Positions 8,236-17,634 of a stretch of DNA of 18,887 nucleotides are shown in pieces; position 1 is the first letter of the stretch; each line of letters starts with the position of its first letter. This DNA comes from Coprinopsis marcescibilis (Eukaryota; Basidiomycota; Agaricomycetes; Agaricales; Psathyrellaceae): assembly GCA_004369085.1 (NCBI GenBank), contig ML210522.1:1-18887 (forward strand), written 5' to 3'. The notes beneath the pieces are model-generated. The model had not been told where the DNA came from, made no database searches, and saw nothing but the letters and a program-made list of their open reading frames with translations. A program made the position numbers and the translations under genes.

Positions 8236-11200
8236 TTATAGTCAATGTAACTTCTTGTAATCTTCCAAGATCTGGGTGGCATTGATCAAGTGACAAGGTG
8301 GTTCCCATGATGCTTCGGATAACGGGTATCCTTTCCATTGGACAAGGAACAGATGACCTCTTCCTTGCTTCTTGTGGTTGATGATTGCTTCTATTTTGTA
8401 TTCTTCCTGTTCATTGATAAGGTCAGGCGGTGGAGTGGAGTGGGAAGGGCTGTGTATGTTGGTTTCCATGTATGGAGACAGCCATATGGTGTGGAAGATG
8501 TCGTGGATTTTCCATTGAGTTGGTAGGGCAAGGCGATAAGAGACTGGTCCTATGACTTCCATTATTTCAAAGGGTCCTTCCCGTTTTGGTCTTATCTTGT
8601 TGGAGAGGTATTGCCAGTTGAGGTTCTTGGCTTCTAGCCATACTTTATTGCCAAGTTTGAAAGGTTTGATGTCATTTTGTGATCTGCTGATCATCCGATT
8701 TCTGGCTAGTTCATGTGCAGCGATTGCTTCCTTTTGAGATAGGGTAAGATCCATCATTCTTTCCTCTACACTGATGGAATGTTTGATTGTTTGAATGCTT
8801 CTGGGATGCCTTGTGGTTGAAGTCCCATGATCAATTCAAATGGTGTCTTCTGATTGTCCACGTGTCGTTGGTTGTTATAGGTGAATTCAAGCATGGGAAG
8901 GTAATCTTTCCAGGTTTTGGGATGGTTTATGCAATAAATCCCCAAATATGTCTGTACTTCTTGAAGTCCTCGTTCGGAATTTCTGTCGGTTTGAGGGTGA
9001 TAGGCGGTGAAAAGTCAGGAATTGATCCCCAGTCTTTTAAGAACCTCTCGATGTGATTTTGCTTCAAAGTTGGGACCTTTGTCAGATATGATGCTTTTGG
9101 GGATTCTGATCTGTTTAAGGGTCAAGTCGATAATCATTTTTGCTGTGGTTTCTGCATTGACTTCTTTGTTGCAAGGAGTGAAAATTACCCCCTTTGTAAG
9201 ACCTAGATCCACCTGGATCAAAATTGAATTGTAACTAGTACCATTTTCCTTGACAGGTGGAAGTCCTGACATGAGGTCCATAGTGACAAATGCGAATGGT
9301 CGATGTGATCCTGTTGATTTGTTTGGAATAAGAGTCGGTTTTAGTGGTCAACGATTGATCTTGAACTGTTGACATGTGGCACATCCTTTGACATAGTCTT
9401 GTACGGCTCCTCTTATGCTGGGGAACCAGTAATTCTGACTGACTTTGTAGAAAGTTTCAAGTTCTCCTGGATGTCCGGCAAGGATTGGGTAATGATGGTC
9501 GCGTATGATCTGGCATCAAAGTTCTTGGTTTTGGGGAATGTACATTTTCCCATGGAAGAATAGTGCTGTTTTTCCATCCTTGGATTCTGTATGCCAATCT
9601 GCCAAATCTTTTCGTAGTTTGGTCGGAATGTCTTTGTCTTTCAAAAGATCTTGTGTTTTATCTGCCATTCCAATGTCGAAGTTTTCTTCCGGTTGATCCA
9701 GGATTCATGTCAGTAGATCGACATTCATTAGGTTCAGTTTGACTTCTTTCAGGAATTGTTCTTCCAAAAGGAGTATCATGTCTTCGTTATTGTGATCGCC
9801 GTGTTCCAGGAGGTGATGCGGTCGTTGAGAGAGTGCGTCGGATTGAACCATTTTGCTTCCAGGGGTGTAGTTGAATCGATAGTTGAATTCGGTGAGGAAT
9901 GTGTACCATCTTGCCTGTCGTTGATTTAATTTTCGTGTTTCCCAGAAGTAGGAGAGGTTTTTGTGATCAGACAGTACTTCAATAGGATGTTGGGCTCCCA
10001 TTAGGTAATGTCTCCATTCAGTGAAGGCTTGGATGAGAGCCAGAAGTTCTCGGTCGTAAATCTTGTAGTTGCGTCCGGTGGGTGTGAGTGTCTTCAATAT
10101 GAAAGAGACTGGGTGTTGAGCTCCGTTGGCATCGCATTGGGTGAGAATGGCTCCGGTGGCATATTTCGTGGCATCGCATTCGACCTGGAAAGGTTTTTCC
10201 AAATCGGGCATGATCAAAACAGGCTGTTCTGTAAATCAATTTTTTAGAGTGTCAAACACAGTTTGTCGTTGTGGTGTCCATTTGAATACTACTCCTTTTT
10301 GGAGGAGTTCATTCATCGATTTCGCCAGTTCTGAATATCCTTGGACAAATCTTCAATAGAAGTTTCCGAATCCTAAAAAGGATCGTACTTGTTTCATGGT
10401 TTTTGGGGCAGGCCAGTCTTGAATTCCGGCAACTTTCTTGGGGTCCATAGACATTTGTCCTTCTTTGATGATCATGCCGAGGTATTCAATACGAGTTTGA
10501 CAAAATTGGCATTTTTCCAGTTTCAGGTAAAGGTTGTTATCTTTTAGGACTTGAAGTGTTTTTCGCATGTATTCGATCATTTTCTCCTTAGTTTTGGTGA
10601 AGATGAGAATGTCGTCCATGTAGATGATAATGCAATGTCCTTCCATTTTGAGTTTATCGAAGATGTGGTCCATCATTGCTTGAAACGTTGCTGGAGAGTT
10701 GCACATGCCGAAAAACATAACCGTCAGTTCGAATAATCCTAAATTCGTCTTGAATGCCACTTTCCATTGATCGCCGTCTCTGATCCGAATGCTGTTGTAG
10801 CCCCATCGCACATCTAGTTTAGTGAAGTACTTCGTTCCTTTCAATTTATTGAGGAGTTCAGTAATGAGTGGAAGTGGATAGGCGTTTTTGATTGTCCATT
10901 TGTTGAGGTAACAATAGTCTTGACAGGGTCGAAGGGGTTTTTTTACTTGTCCATCTTCAACGATCAGTTTCTTTTTGACAAAGAAGAAGGGAGCGGTGTT
11001 TGGCGATTGTGAGGGTCAAATGTACATTTTGATGAGGTTTTCCTGGATAAACTTCTCCAATTCCTTTTGTTCTTCCAAGGTAAGATTGTAAGTCTTGAAT
11101 GATTTGAGAAGGAAACCGTCTTTTAACTCGATTTTGTGATCCCAAGGTTTCGAGTCAGGGAATCGGTTGGCTTTCTTCTTGTCAAAAATATTCATATAGT

Positions 11201-11891
11201 CGTGGTATTCCTCTGGTATCTGTTGTTCCAAGGTAAGGGCCAAGGTATCCTCAGCAACTGCAAGTTCTTGTGCGATGGTCGATTTAGCCCGAATCCAAAT
11301 TGTTTGGAGGTGAGGGCTGTCTTTTCCTTGAAAATCGCGTAAGAAGGCCAAATCAATATCTTCCTGTGTAGGGTCTGCCTGTTTCTTCGTCTTCTTGGTT
11401 CGAAGATACTTGAGAAGAGCTTGTGTAATCTTCGAAAGTTCTTTTGTTCGCCAAGAGAGTGTTCCGTTTTTCCAATCGATTGAAGGGTTCATCTTTCGAA
11501 GCCAAGGTGCTCCAAGGATGATCTTTTCTTGTCCAAGACCAGTGATGTAGAATCGTTCTTTGAAACATCGTCCATGGATCGTAACGTGTGCGTCTGCGTA
11601 GAATCGAATAGTACCATTTTTGTTCAGAGTACCATCGACATTTCATGCAGGAATCAGGGTGGAGAATTGAGTGAGGGGAATCTTTATCTTTCGTGCATAG
11701 TTCTGATCAATAAATTGATCATCTGCTCCGCAGTCAATGAGAGTGGTTGTTCCAATGTTTTTGGGTCTGTTCTTTCCAGTAAATGACAATGTTGTGGGAA
11801 AAATCAAAGTCATAGTGGATGGATCAGCATATAGGACAGACCGTACTATCTTAGGAGGTGCTACAGTTGGTATAGACCTCCTTAGGCAAAA
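8236..11891 (-). pseudogene. pol: C: protease-RT-RNase H-integrase-chromodomain polyprotein
   Basis: Pol probably begins by -1 frameshifting at 11888-11894. The protease motif reads DCGAD (11721-11735), where retroviral-type proteases have D-S/T-G. RT is well preserved, with YMDD at 10611-10622. RNase H keeps its acidic residues (VECDATKYA, YDRELLAL, LSDHKN, QSDALS). Integrase has the HHCC zinc region (DHHYP...GHPG, CATCQQ), the core D (MDLMSGLPP), D (ISDKGPNF) and the Glu of NSER (8973-8975). The chromodomain (about 8245-8430) follows the GPF-like region. One frame holds from 11891 to about 8770 with eight stops, all TGA. Then a 2-base insertion shifts the frame. A ninth TGA precedes the final TAA (8236-8238). 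Confidence 0.93.
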
Positions 11892-13241
11892 CCCTCGTTC
11901 TTCTCGAGCTCGTCTTGGAATTTCTCACATTCTTCAGGGTCCATGTTGCTAAGGATTTGTTGGATGGATTTAAAGCTGCAGTTCCGGTATATTTCTTGTT
12001 TTCATTGGTTCCGGAAGAGGAACCAGGTTTGTTTTGAGGTTTCCACATGGTTCGGGGTTTGTTCCTGTCTTTCAGTTTAGAGGGGCATGCGTTCAGGGCA
12101 TGTCCTGCCTTGCGGCAAAAGAAGCACAATCCCTTTCAGATGCATTCCTCTCGAATGGCATCTGTCATTTTGGGGAGTTGTACGAAGGGTTTCTTCATGT
12201 TGAACGAATCAATGTCCATGGGTACTCCATAGTCTTCATTGGTTTTGACAGTCATTCTCAAGAAGGATTGGATTCCTTTCTTCATGAGTTGAAGCATCCT
12301 TTGATTGTTGGATACTTCAATGACGGATTTGTACCATGTTTGAAGATCGTTGGGTTTAAGAGCTCGGTTCCAAATTTTCTTGAGTGTGTTGCTGTCGAGA
12401 GTACTTTGAAAAATATTGGTAATGATTCTGTTGGCAGGGTCGGTAGGGTCTTCAAGCTTAGGTCGGTAATTCGTTTCTGCTAACTTGTTCTTGAAGGTGT
12501 TGACAAAGTCTTTGCCTGAATCCTTCCAGTTTTTCTTGAGATTCTTGAGTTGTTGGAACATGACATCTGCCCTTTCTTTTTCATGGAATGATGCATCGAG
12601 TTTTTCTTTGAATGTGTTCCAGGTTCCCAGTTCAATCATTTCTGCTTGGTGAGCTTTGTTCATGAATGTTCGTTTCCAATTGGATGTGGTTCCCCCTATC
12701 ATATAGGATAGGGTGAAGAGAATCCTTTTGTTGTTGGACCATTCAGGATTGGCAAGGAGATATAGGGTGATTTCTGCTTTCCAATCTTCATATTTGTCTT
12801 GGCTGCCATTGAATTCGGAGGGTTTCCGCATGCCTTTTATTTCTTCATCTTTGTATCTTTTGGTCATGGTCTTTCGCACGGATGGTCCTTTGTCAGCCAT
12901 GACTTCTGGTTGGTAATTCATGAATTTCTGTTCCTCTTTGTAGTTTTGTTGGGCAATTTCTTGCACCCATTGTTGTCGTTCGGTTTCTTGGTATAATTTG
13001 AGGATGGTTTGTGACGGTTCAATGTTCAATTGAAATTGTTCTTGTTCGGGTGGAGTCCATCCAGTTGGTTCTGTTTCTGTTTCGTCTTGTTGGTATGTAG
13101 GGTCAAATTCCCATCATTGCTTTCCTTTGTTGGATATCAATTGTTTAATTGTTGATCAATCTGCATCTTTCGAGTATGGTGCAGATACAGTTGGTTGTTC
13201 TGCTGATCTTCTGGTTGGTCCGACGTTTCTGGTTTGTTCAT
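11882..13241 (-). pseudogene. gag: C: Gag capsid-nucleocapsid protein
   Basis: Gag packages the RNA into virus-like particles in the cytoplasm. I place the start at the ATG at 13241 (MNKPETSDQ), the first good ATG after the 5' LTR. After 34 codons the frame changes and the main frame runs to about 11990, with the capsid-like helical region (DWKAEITLYL, TWNTFKEKLDASF). Near the end is one zinc knuckle, CFFCRKAGHALNAC, with exact C-x2-C-x4-H-x4-C spacing, preceded by a TGA (ECI*KG). A probable 1-base loss in a T run near 11970 moves the reading to a frame ending in an acidic tail (DPEECEKFQDEL) and TAA at 11882-11884. Another TGA lies near 13115. Confidence 0.85.
11888..11894 (-). promoter_or_regulatory. 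C: candidate -1 ribosomal frameshift site between gag and pol
   Basis: On the minus strand the heptamer is GGGTTTT, in register as G GGT TTT within the acidic-tail frame of gag. It is followed by GCC and the TAA stop. Slipping back one base enters exactly the frame that runs through protease and RT. The pattern fits the X XXY YYZ rule. No downstream RNA structure was computed. Confidence 0.55.
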
Positions 13242-13295
13242 AGTTGGCCGTTTTGGCAATAAGTCCTTGTCCCAATCGACAAGGTTGTGTTTGAG

Positions 13296-13307
13296 TAGTT
13301 TCGATCT
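13296..13307 (-). other. C: self-priming primer binding site
   Basis: On the minus strand AGATCGAAACTA lies two bases inside the 5' LTR edge. It is the exact 12-base reverse complement of TAGTTTCGATCT at 13503-13514 inside that LTR, at the predicted 5' end of the transcript. This matches the self-priming mechanism known from Tf1/sushi-type chromoviruses, in which the first 11 or so bases of the mRNA prime minus-strand cDNA instead of a tRNA. Confidence 0.75.
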
Positions 13308-13502
13308 TCTGTTACGATGCAAGATGAATAGTACGTCTTAGTGGTCAAATGATAGTTGACGATAGAGTCAAGACAATGGATCGTCGAGACAAGCTAATGT
13401 CAAGATGATAGAGTTTCAGGTTCTTTGAGTAGGACGATCCGTCGACAAGAAGACTAACAAAAGTCTTATTCGAGAACTATCAAGTTTTACAAGTGGGAAA
13501 CT

Positions 13503-13514
13503 AGATCGAAACTA
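13503..13514 (-). promoter_or_regulatory. C: predicted transcript start and self-priming 12-mer in 5' LTR
   Basis: TAGTTTCGATCT on the minus strand is fully complementary to the PBS at 13296-13307, about 200 bases downstream in the transcript. It begins 36 bases after the start of the TATA box, which agrees with its being the 5' end of the RNA and the start of R. Confidence 0.65.
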
Positions 13515-13540
13515 AAGTACAACTACCAACTATGGTAAGT

Positions 13541-13550
13541 TTTAAATATA
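13541..13550 (-). promoter_or_regulatory. C: TATA box in 5' LTR
   Basis: The minus strand reads TATATTTAAA, identical to the boxes in the left LTR and in A. It would position transcription starting near 13514 and running through gag and pol. Confidence 0.6.
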
Positions 13551-13819
13551 CAATTCTTATCTCTTATCGATGTTATCAATAAGTTCCATCCGTTATCTTT
13601 ACTATAAACATGAAAACAATACGTCACACTTCTTATCTATCCTCATGTCCATTATCTTCCTAAAAATACCCCCAAGATCCAGAAGAATAGTCAGGGGTAT
13701 CTATTGACTCATAGTCATAAAGTCCTAATCACCGAAAATAATCCATCTGTATCTCAAGACACTCATCTGTTGATAATACGTATCCGTCTTCATGTTCCAC
13801 CATTGGAAGTGGTGTAACA

Positions 13820-13824
13820 AATGG
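13820..13824. repeat. Target site duplication of element C, right copy
   Basis: AATGG directly follows the GTAACA end of the right LTR, matching 6288-6292. The Trp codon of the B chromodomain (VQW) is present on both sides. Confidence 0.95.
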
Positions 13825-13903
13825 AAAGGCTACCCAATATCTGAAGCCCATGGGAACCAAAAGGACATCTGACCAACAGCACAATATCTCCCCCGTCCTT
13901 TAA
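13820..13903 (+). pseudogene. pol: B: second half of the chromodomain and pol end
   Basis: The sequence resumes WKGYPISEA, continuing LVQW from 6292. One base is missing after GAAGCC, where the other copies read SEASWEPP. After that shift the frame gives WEP and ends at TAA 13901-13903. The short tail is unlike that of A, C and D, in keeping with a separate family. Confidence 0.85.
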
Positions 13904-13983
13904 AAGAAAGAGAAATGACCTCTTCAACCCTCAATCTATTCCATTGAATTGATTAAACCATCTCTACCAGGACCTGTTAACAA

Positions 13984-14975
13984 ATGACTTCTTCCAACCA
14001 ATACTACCTCTCTGAAATGACTACCTATGAACTCAACCTCAATGTCTCCTGAGACCTTTTGGACAACTGCACCAACCCCAATCATCCCCACCACACCTTT
14101 CAATGGAATGTACAACAAAGGGAGAACACTTACACCATGATTTGCAAAGCCCAAGAACACCTACATGCCTTAGAGGACCTTCATACAGCAATGATGAAAA
14201 TGGGCTCCATGCTCAAAGAACACTTCCTCGAACTCCTCAAAAAACAAGATCTTGCCTTTTATCAACAGGAGACAGCATGGGATCACATTCACTGGGTTAA
14301 TGGCAAATTTGTAAAGTCTGATAAAACCAATACTTCCATCCCACCATTTCCAACTCCACCTCCACTCCCTCAGACCCAGACACCCACTCCCGGACCTTCG
14401 AATAAAGGAAAAGAAATCACCATACCTCCCTTTAACTATCAAGAACCTCGACCCAATCCCAAAATCATGTTGACAATCCCTGGAAATTCAACTTCTGAAC
14501 AAAGAAATTTGCCAAACCAACAAAACACTTTATGAAAATCAAAGGGAAAATCAAGAAATCGACACTTGCCAATCTTCTCTGTCAATCTGTCAATTCAATT
14601 CCTAACTCCACGAAGTCAGAACACCCCCGATCATCAAATTGTCCAACCACCTCTCAAACCAATGTTACCCCTGGACCATCTCATAAACCCAACTATGGCC
14701 CTACTACCCAGAAAATGGATGCCTGAAACCCTGCCTCAATTCATCAACAACAACACCATTGAAGATGTCATCACTGCAGACAATTCAGATATTTTGCCAA
14801 GAACCCCCAAACTGTCCAGGATGCGGAGCCCTTCAACCAAGTCATCAATACGATATGTAGTTGGGATTGCTGACAGATTCAAAGAAGACAAGAAGAACTC
14901 TGAGGACCAGATGAGCATGATGATGGCAACAACCTCAATGCCGATGATGCACCCTGGATGTGTGGGGACACCTAA
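13984..14975 (+). pseudogene. B: ORF3 homologue
   Basis: ATG at 13984 (MTSSNQYYLSEM) lies about 80 bases after the pol end, as in the other family. A TGA (NVS*DLL) interrupts near 14050. A long helical segment rich in Leu, Met and Lys follows (about 14125-14280), then a Pro/Thr linker (about 14335-14480). A TGA lies at 14533. Farther on, zinc-type remnants appear in two frames: CHHC near 14766, then C-x5-C-x2-CG-x4-P-x-H ending near 14850. The latter aligns residue for residue with C-x5-C-x2-CG-x4-P-x-H of A, C and D. The acidic tail (DDGNN...ADDAPW) ends at TAA 14973-14975. The order of parts matches A, C and D despite low sequence similarity, so ORF3 is older than the split of the two families. 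Confidence 0.7.
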
Positions 14976-16216
14976 AAATTGCATAAAGTGTATTTTACAA
15001 GTTGTACTGAGCTCAAAAATGCAAAACCCATTGTATAGACTACAACGGGTATATTCTAAACAAATGCCACTACCCCAGTACGAATGGGCACCAAGGGTTG
15101 AGACTTAGAACGGAGGTCGTCAAATAACACCACCAGAATGAAAGAATATAGTAAGAGAACTATTGTCGATCATTGTCATCCATACAAGTCAAGGTTATGC
15201 ACTCTGAATTAAAAACCAGAATTGATAATAGTGACTTAGCACAAATGTTACTATTACATGGACGTGTATAATACATCTGCTAGTGCCATGATATAACTCA
15301 ATACTCAGAACAAACGATGGTATTTCTTGTAAAAATTAAACATACTAGCCAGGACTCGAACCCCAAACCTACACGTTAAACTTGGCAAATGCCAAGTATA
15401 AGCACTCAGAGTGTACAGTCAAAAGGGCTTACAAAAATTGATGTACATTGCTAAGACAATACGAGCACAAGTTACCCTACCATGGGACCACAGAAAGATG
15501 ATGAAGAAAGTGAGGATTCGCCAGGATAAGATAACAAACTGGACATGTGCCTAGGCTGCAGGTGATGAAGTCAAGACTTAGATAGACTCATAATTCTTGT
15601 TGAGCACTGCTGTGTACCATCTAGACCGAGTCTAAAACACTCGATAGCCAATCACCTTGTCTATACTATAACCTAGACTTGGAGGATTAGACAAAAGCCC
15701 TCAACTGGTGCCATATGGGACTCAACTTCCAATGGGAATATTCAACCTTCCCATCAGAATCGAACTTAGATCCACACTAACTGCTGACAGCTTTACTTGA
15801 GTCCCCACTGACCTTAGATAGTCTCTAAGAACGAAAACGTAGAGTCAAGAGTTTAAAACCAATACAATCATGATTTATTGTGATTATTGTGACCATTGAG
15901 AGTTTAAGACCCCTTTTCGTGTCCGATTGAGTGTTTTAAAGATCGCCAAGTGTTTAAGTTGTGTTTAAGCAAGCTTTAGTGTTATTACACAAAGAGTGCT
16001 AGTGACTATACTTTAGCTAAAGGCTACCATTGGTCTTTGCCCTTCCAGGCCTTGATAAAACTGAGTTACCCATATAACAAACCCATAAAACCATTATAAA
16101 AACCTCAAAAACCATCTGTAACAAGTTATATGCTTCACTAAGTGATTTGGTTGGGATTTTGTTGTTATGTTGTGTGTTTGGTGTGTTTCTGCTGCTCAGC
16201 CATTAGCATTGCATCA
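14976..16216. other. Unassigned sequence between elements B and D
   Basis: About 1.24 kb with no convincing coding frame and no recognisable LTR, although an LTR of B (+) or of D (-) would be expected here. It contains a tRNA-like segment at 15344-15415 and AT-rich stretches, including TATAAAAA near 16095. It may be host DNA, or the remains of LTRs too diverged to recognise. Confidence 0.4.
15344..15415 (-). other. tRNA-like segment (degenerate tRNA or SINE head)
   Basis: On the minus strand GGTTCGAGTCC (15352-15362) matches the internal B box of tRNA genes, and CTCTGAGTGCTTA (15399-15411) resembles an A box. They are 36 bases apart, close to tRNA spacing. An 8-bp inverted repeat lies where the anticodon arm would be, but its loop is too short. 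The acceptor ends do not pair. A T run follows on the minus strand (15331-15335). I read it as a tRNA-derived relic, possibly the head of a SINE, and not a working tRNA. Confidence 0.35.
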
Positions 16217-16243
16217 CTGTTCTTGATTTGAAGCCTCCTGGAT

Positions 16244-17563
16244 TCAATCTCGCTGATGGTCATAGTTTCCATATTTGTCCCAATTGTAAGCATCTGTTCC
16301 CCAGTCGTTTTCTTCATCATCATAGAACTGAGTATGTGAATTCTTAAGGTGGCTGGGGTATAGTCAGTTGAGGTTGCATTCGTCATTGGCTGGGAGGTGT
16401 CAGGGTGCTTCTTCTCCGCATTCTTGACATTGATACTGATGGGGACAAAGGGCTTTGAGGTGTTGATTGGAGTGGCAAATCTAGCACTTTTTCTTGCCGT
16501 TTCTAGAGATTGTTGGTTGAGGGGTTCAGGTTGTTCCAAAATTGGGAACACGTTCATTCAGGTTTGTCCAAAGGGTAGAAGGTCCCGGAGTAGAGTTCGT
16601 CCAGCTATCTTGCTGATTTCCTTGGATTTGGACAGTGGATGTTGGATCAGCAAGTCCAATCGATAGTAAAACAGTTTTGCAGGGTTGTTTGGGAGTCGAC
16701 TGTGTTCTCCCTTTGACCATTGGAGAAAAATGTGTCATGGAGATGTATGGCATTCAGGTTGGTCCTCAGGTGATACTCTTTCCTTTAATTGCTGTTCTGG
16801 TGTCGGTTGTCAGGGTTGAGGAACTGGTTCTTGTTCAAGAATTTGTTGATTTCAAGAAATTATCATCTTAAGGTTGGTTGGGTTCTGATATTCCCAGAAG
16901 TCCGGGAGGGGGTGTCGCATTCTGAGATAATGGTTTCTTGATTGAGGTGGGGGTTATTTCAATGATAGAATTGTCTGACTTTACTGATTCTTGCTCCTTC
17001 TTTTCTTGACTTCTTTTTCTGTGTCTTTTGTCGCACTACATAAGGAGTAGAGCCCAGAATTCTTGAAGAGTTCTTCCAAACAAGTCCAAGTTAGAAAATT
17101 GTTGTCGTAAGTTGTGAAGAAGTTTTTTCGTGTCTTGAATGCTTGCAAAGAGTTGTTTGCATTGGTATACAAATTGTTGAAAGAAAAGGTAGGTGTTGGC
17201 TTTCACATCCCCAGAATGATCTTGGTCTCCATTCATAGGGTCAAATCAGTTGATGGGGATTGAGAAGAATTGGTTGGAACCTATGGTGCAATAGTACTAT
17301 TCCGCAATTTCTTATTGTTCTTTGGTAATTGCAGTGTGATAAGTTCTGTCCAATCCTTCTCAGAGGGGGTGTTCTTTCTTTGGTGGGTGTTCATATTGTT
17401 TGGGAAGATAAAGAGGATGTTCATAAGAGGCGCATTGTGCATTTGAATCTTGTTCAAGCTCTTCTTCGGGTTTGGTTGGGTATTCCAAATTGTATTGTCC
17501 AAGTCGAGTGGGAATAGGACCGATGAGTTCATCAGAATAGGCAAGATTGTTGGTTTGAGACAT
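16244..17563 (-). pseudogene. D: ORF3, zinc-knuckle protein downstream of pol
   Basis: This is the best guide to ORF3 length. One frame with no indel runs from ATG 17563 (MSQTNNLAYSDEL) to TGA 16244-16246, 439 codons plus stop. It carries about thirteen internal stops, a mixture of TGA, TAA and TAG. The order is the conserved N-terminus (PTRLGQYNLEYPTKPEEELE), a helical stretch (FQQFVYQCKQLF...LLHNLRQQ) at about 17050-17190, a Pro/Thr/Gln linker, and zinc modules at 16376-16486 of the form C-x2-C-x4-H-x4-C then C-x2-C-x6-H-x6-C. An acidic tail (DDEENDWGTDAYNWD) ends the protein. It starts about 70 bases downstream of pol, so how it is translated is unclear. The role as a nucleic-acid-binding protein is inferred. 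Confidence 0.78.
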
Positions 17564-17634
17564 TGTTGAGCAGGCTTGTATCAAATGATTAATCCTGGTA
17601 GATTGGGGTTTTGGTATCGATTTTGTTCTTGTCT

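Larger units (their letters stand above)
6293..13819 (-). mobile_element. Element C: complete chromovirus nested in B
   Basis: This 7527-bp element has two LTRs of 521 and 510 bp, a 6496-bp internal region and a perfect 5-bp target duplication. On the minus strand the order is 5' LTR, PBS, gag, protease, RT, RNase H, integrase, chromodomain, ORF3, polypurine tract, 3' LTR. By eye the two LTRs differ at roughly 20-25 positions plus one indel region of about 11 bp, so they are about 95% identical. Most differences are CG versus TG or CA, so a clock-based age would be overestimated. All genes are broken, chiefly by TGA stops. Confidence 0.95.
13310..13819 (-). repeat. C: 5' LTR (right copy, 510 bp)
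   Basis: It has the same TGTTAC...GTAACA ends as the left copy and is about 11 bp shorter in one indel region near 13375. It contains the promoter of C on the minus strand. The ORF-like segment at its outer end carries a TGA (13730 region) where the left LTR has CAA and A has AGA. Confidence 0.95.
3980..14975 (+). mobile_element. Element B: 5'-truncated chromovirus, split by element C
   Basis: The visible parts are 3980-6292 and 13820-14975, which read continuously once the 7.5 kb insertion of C is ignored. B starts inside reverse transcriptase just before the YMDN motif, with no gag, protease or 5' LTR. It ends after its ORF3 with no recognisable polypurine tract or LTR. Its proteins are clearly related to those of A, C and D but more diverged, so it belongs to a second family. 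Both outer limits are approximate. Confidence 0.85.

Noticed and set aside
14566..15108. A 180-codon open frame at the end of B
   Set aside because: It is out of register with the zinc-type residues and acidic tail that align with ORF3 of A, C and D, and it runs on past the ORF3 stop into unrelated sequence. It is a shadow frame.
15246..16123. A solo LTR bounded by TGTTAC and GTAACA
   Set aside because: The flanking 5-mers (ACAAA and AGTTA) do not match, the length is about 880 bp against 510-530 bp for the family, and the interior does not resemble the known LTRs.
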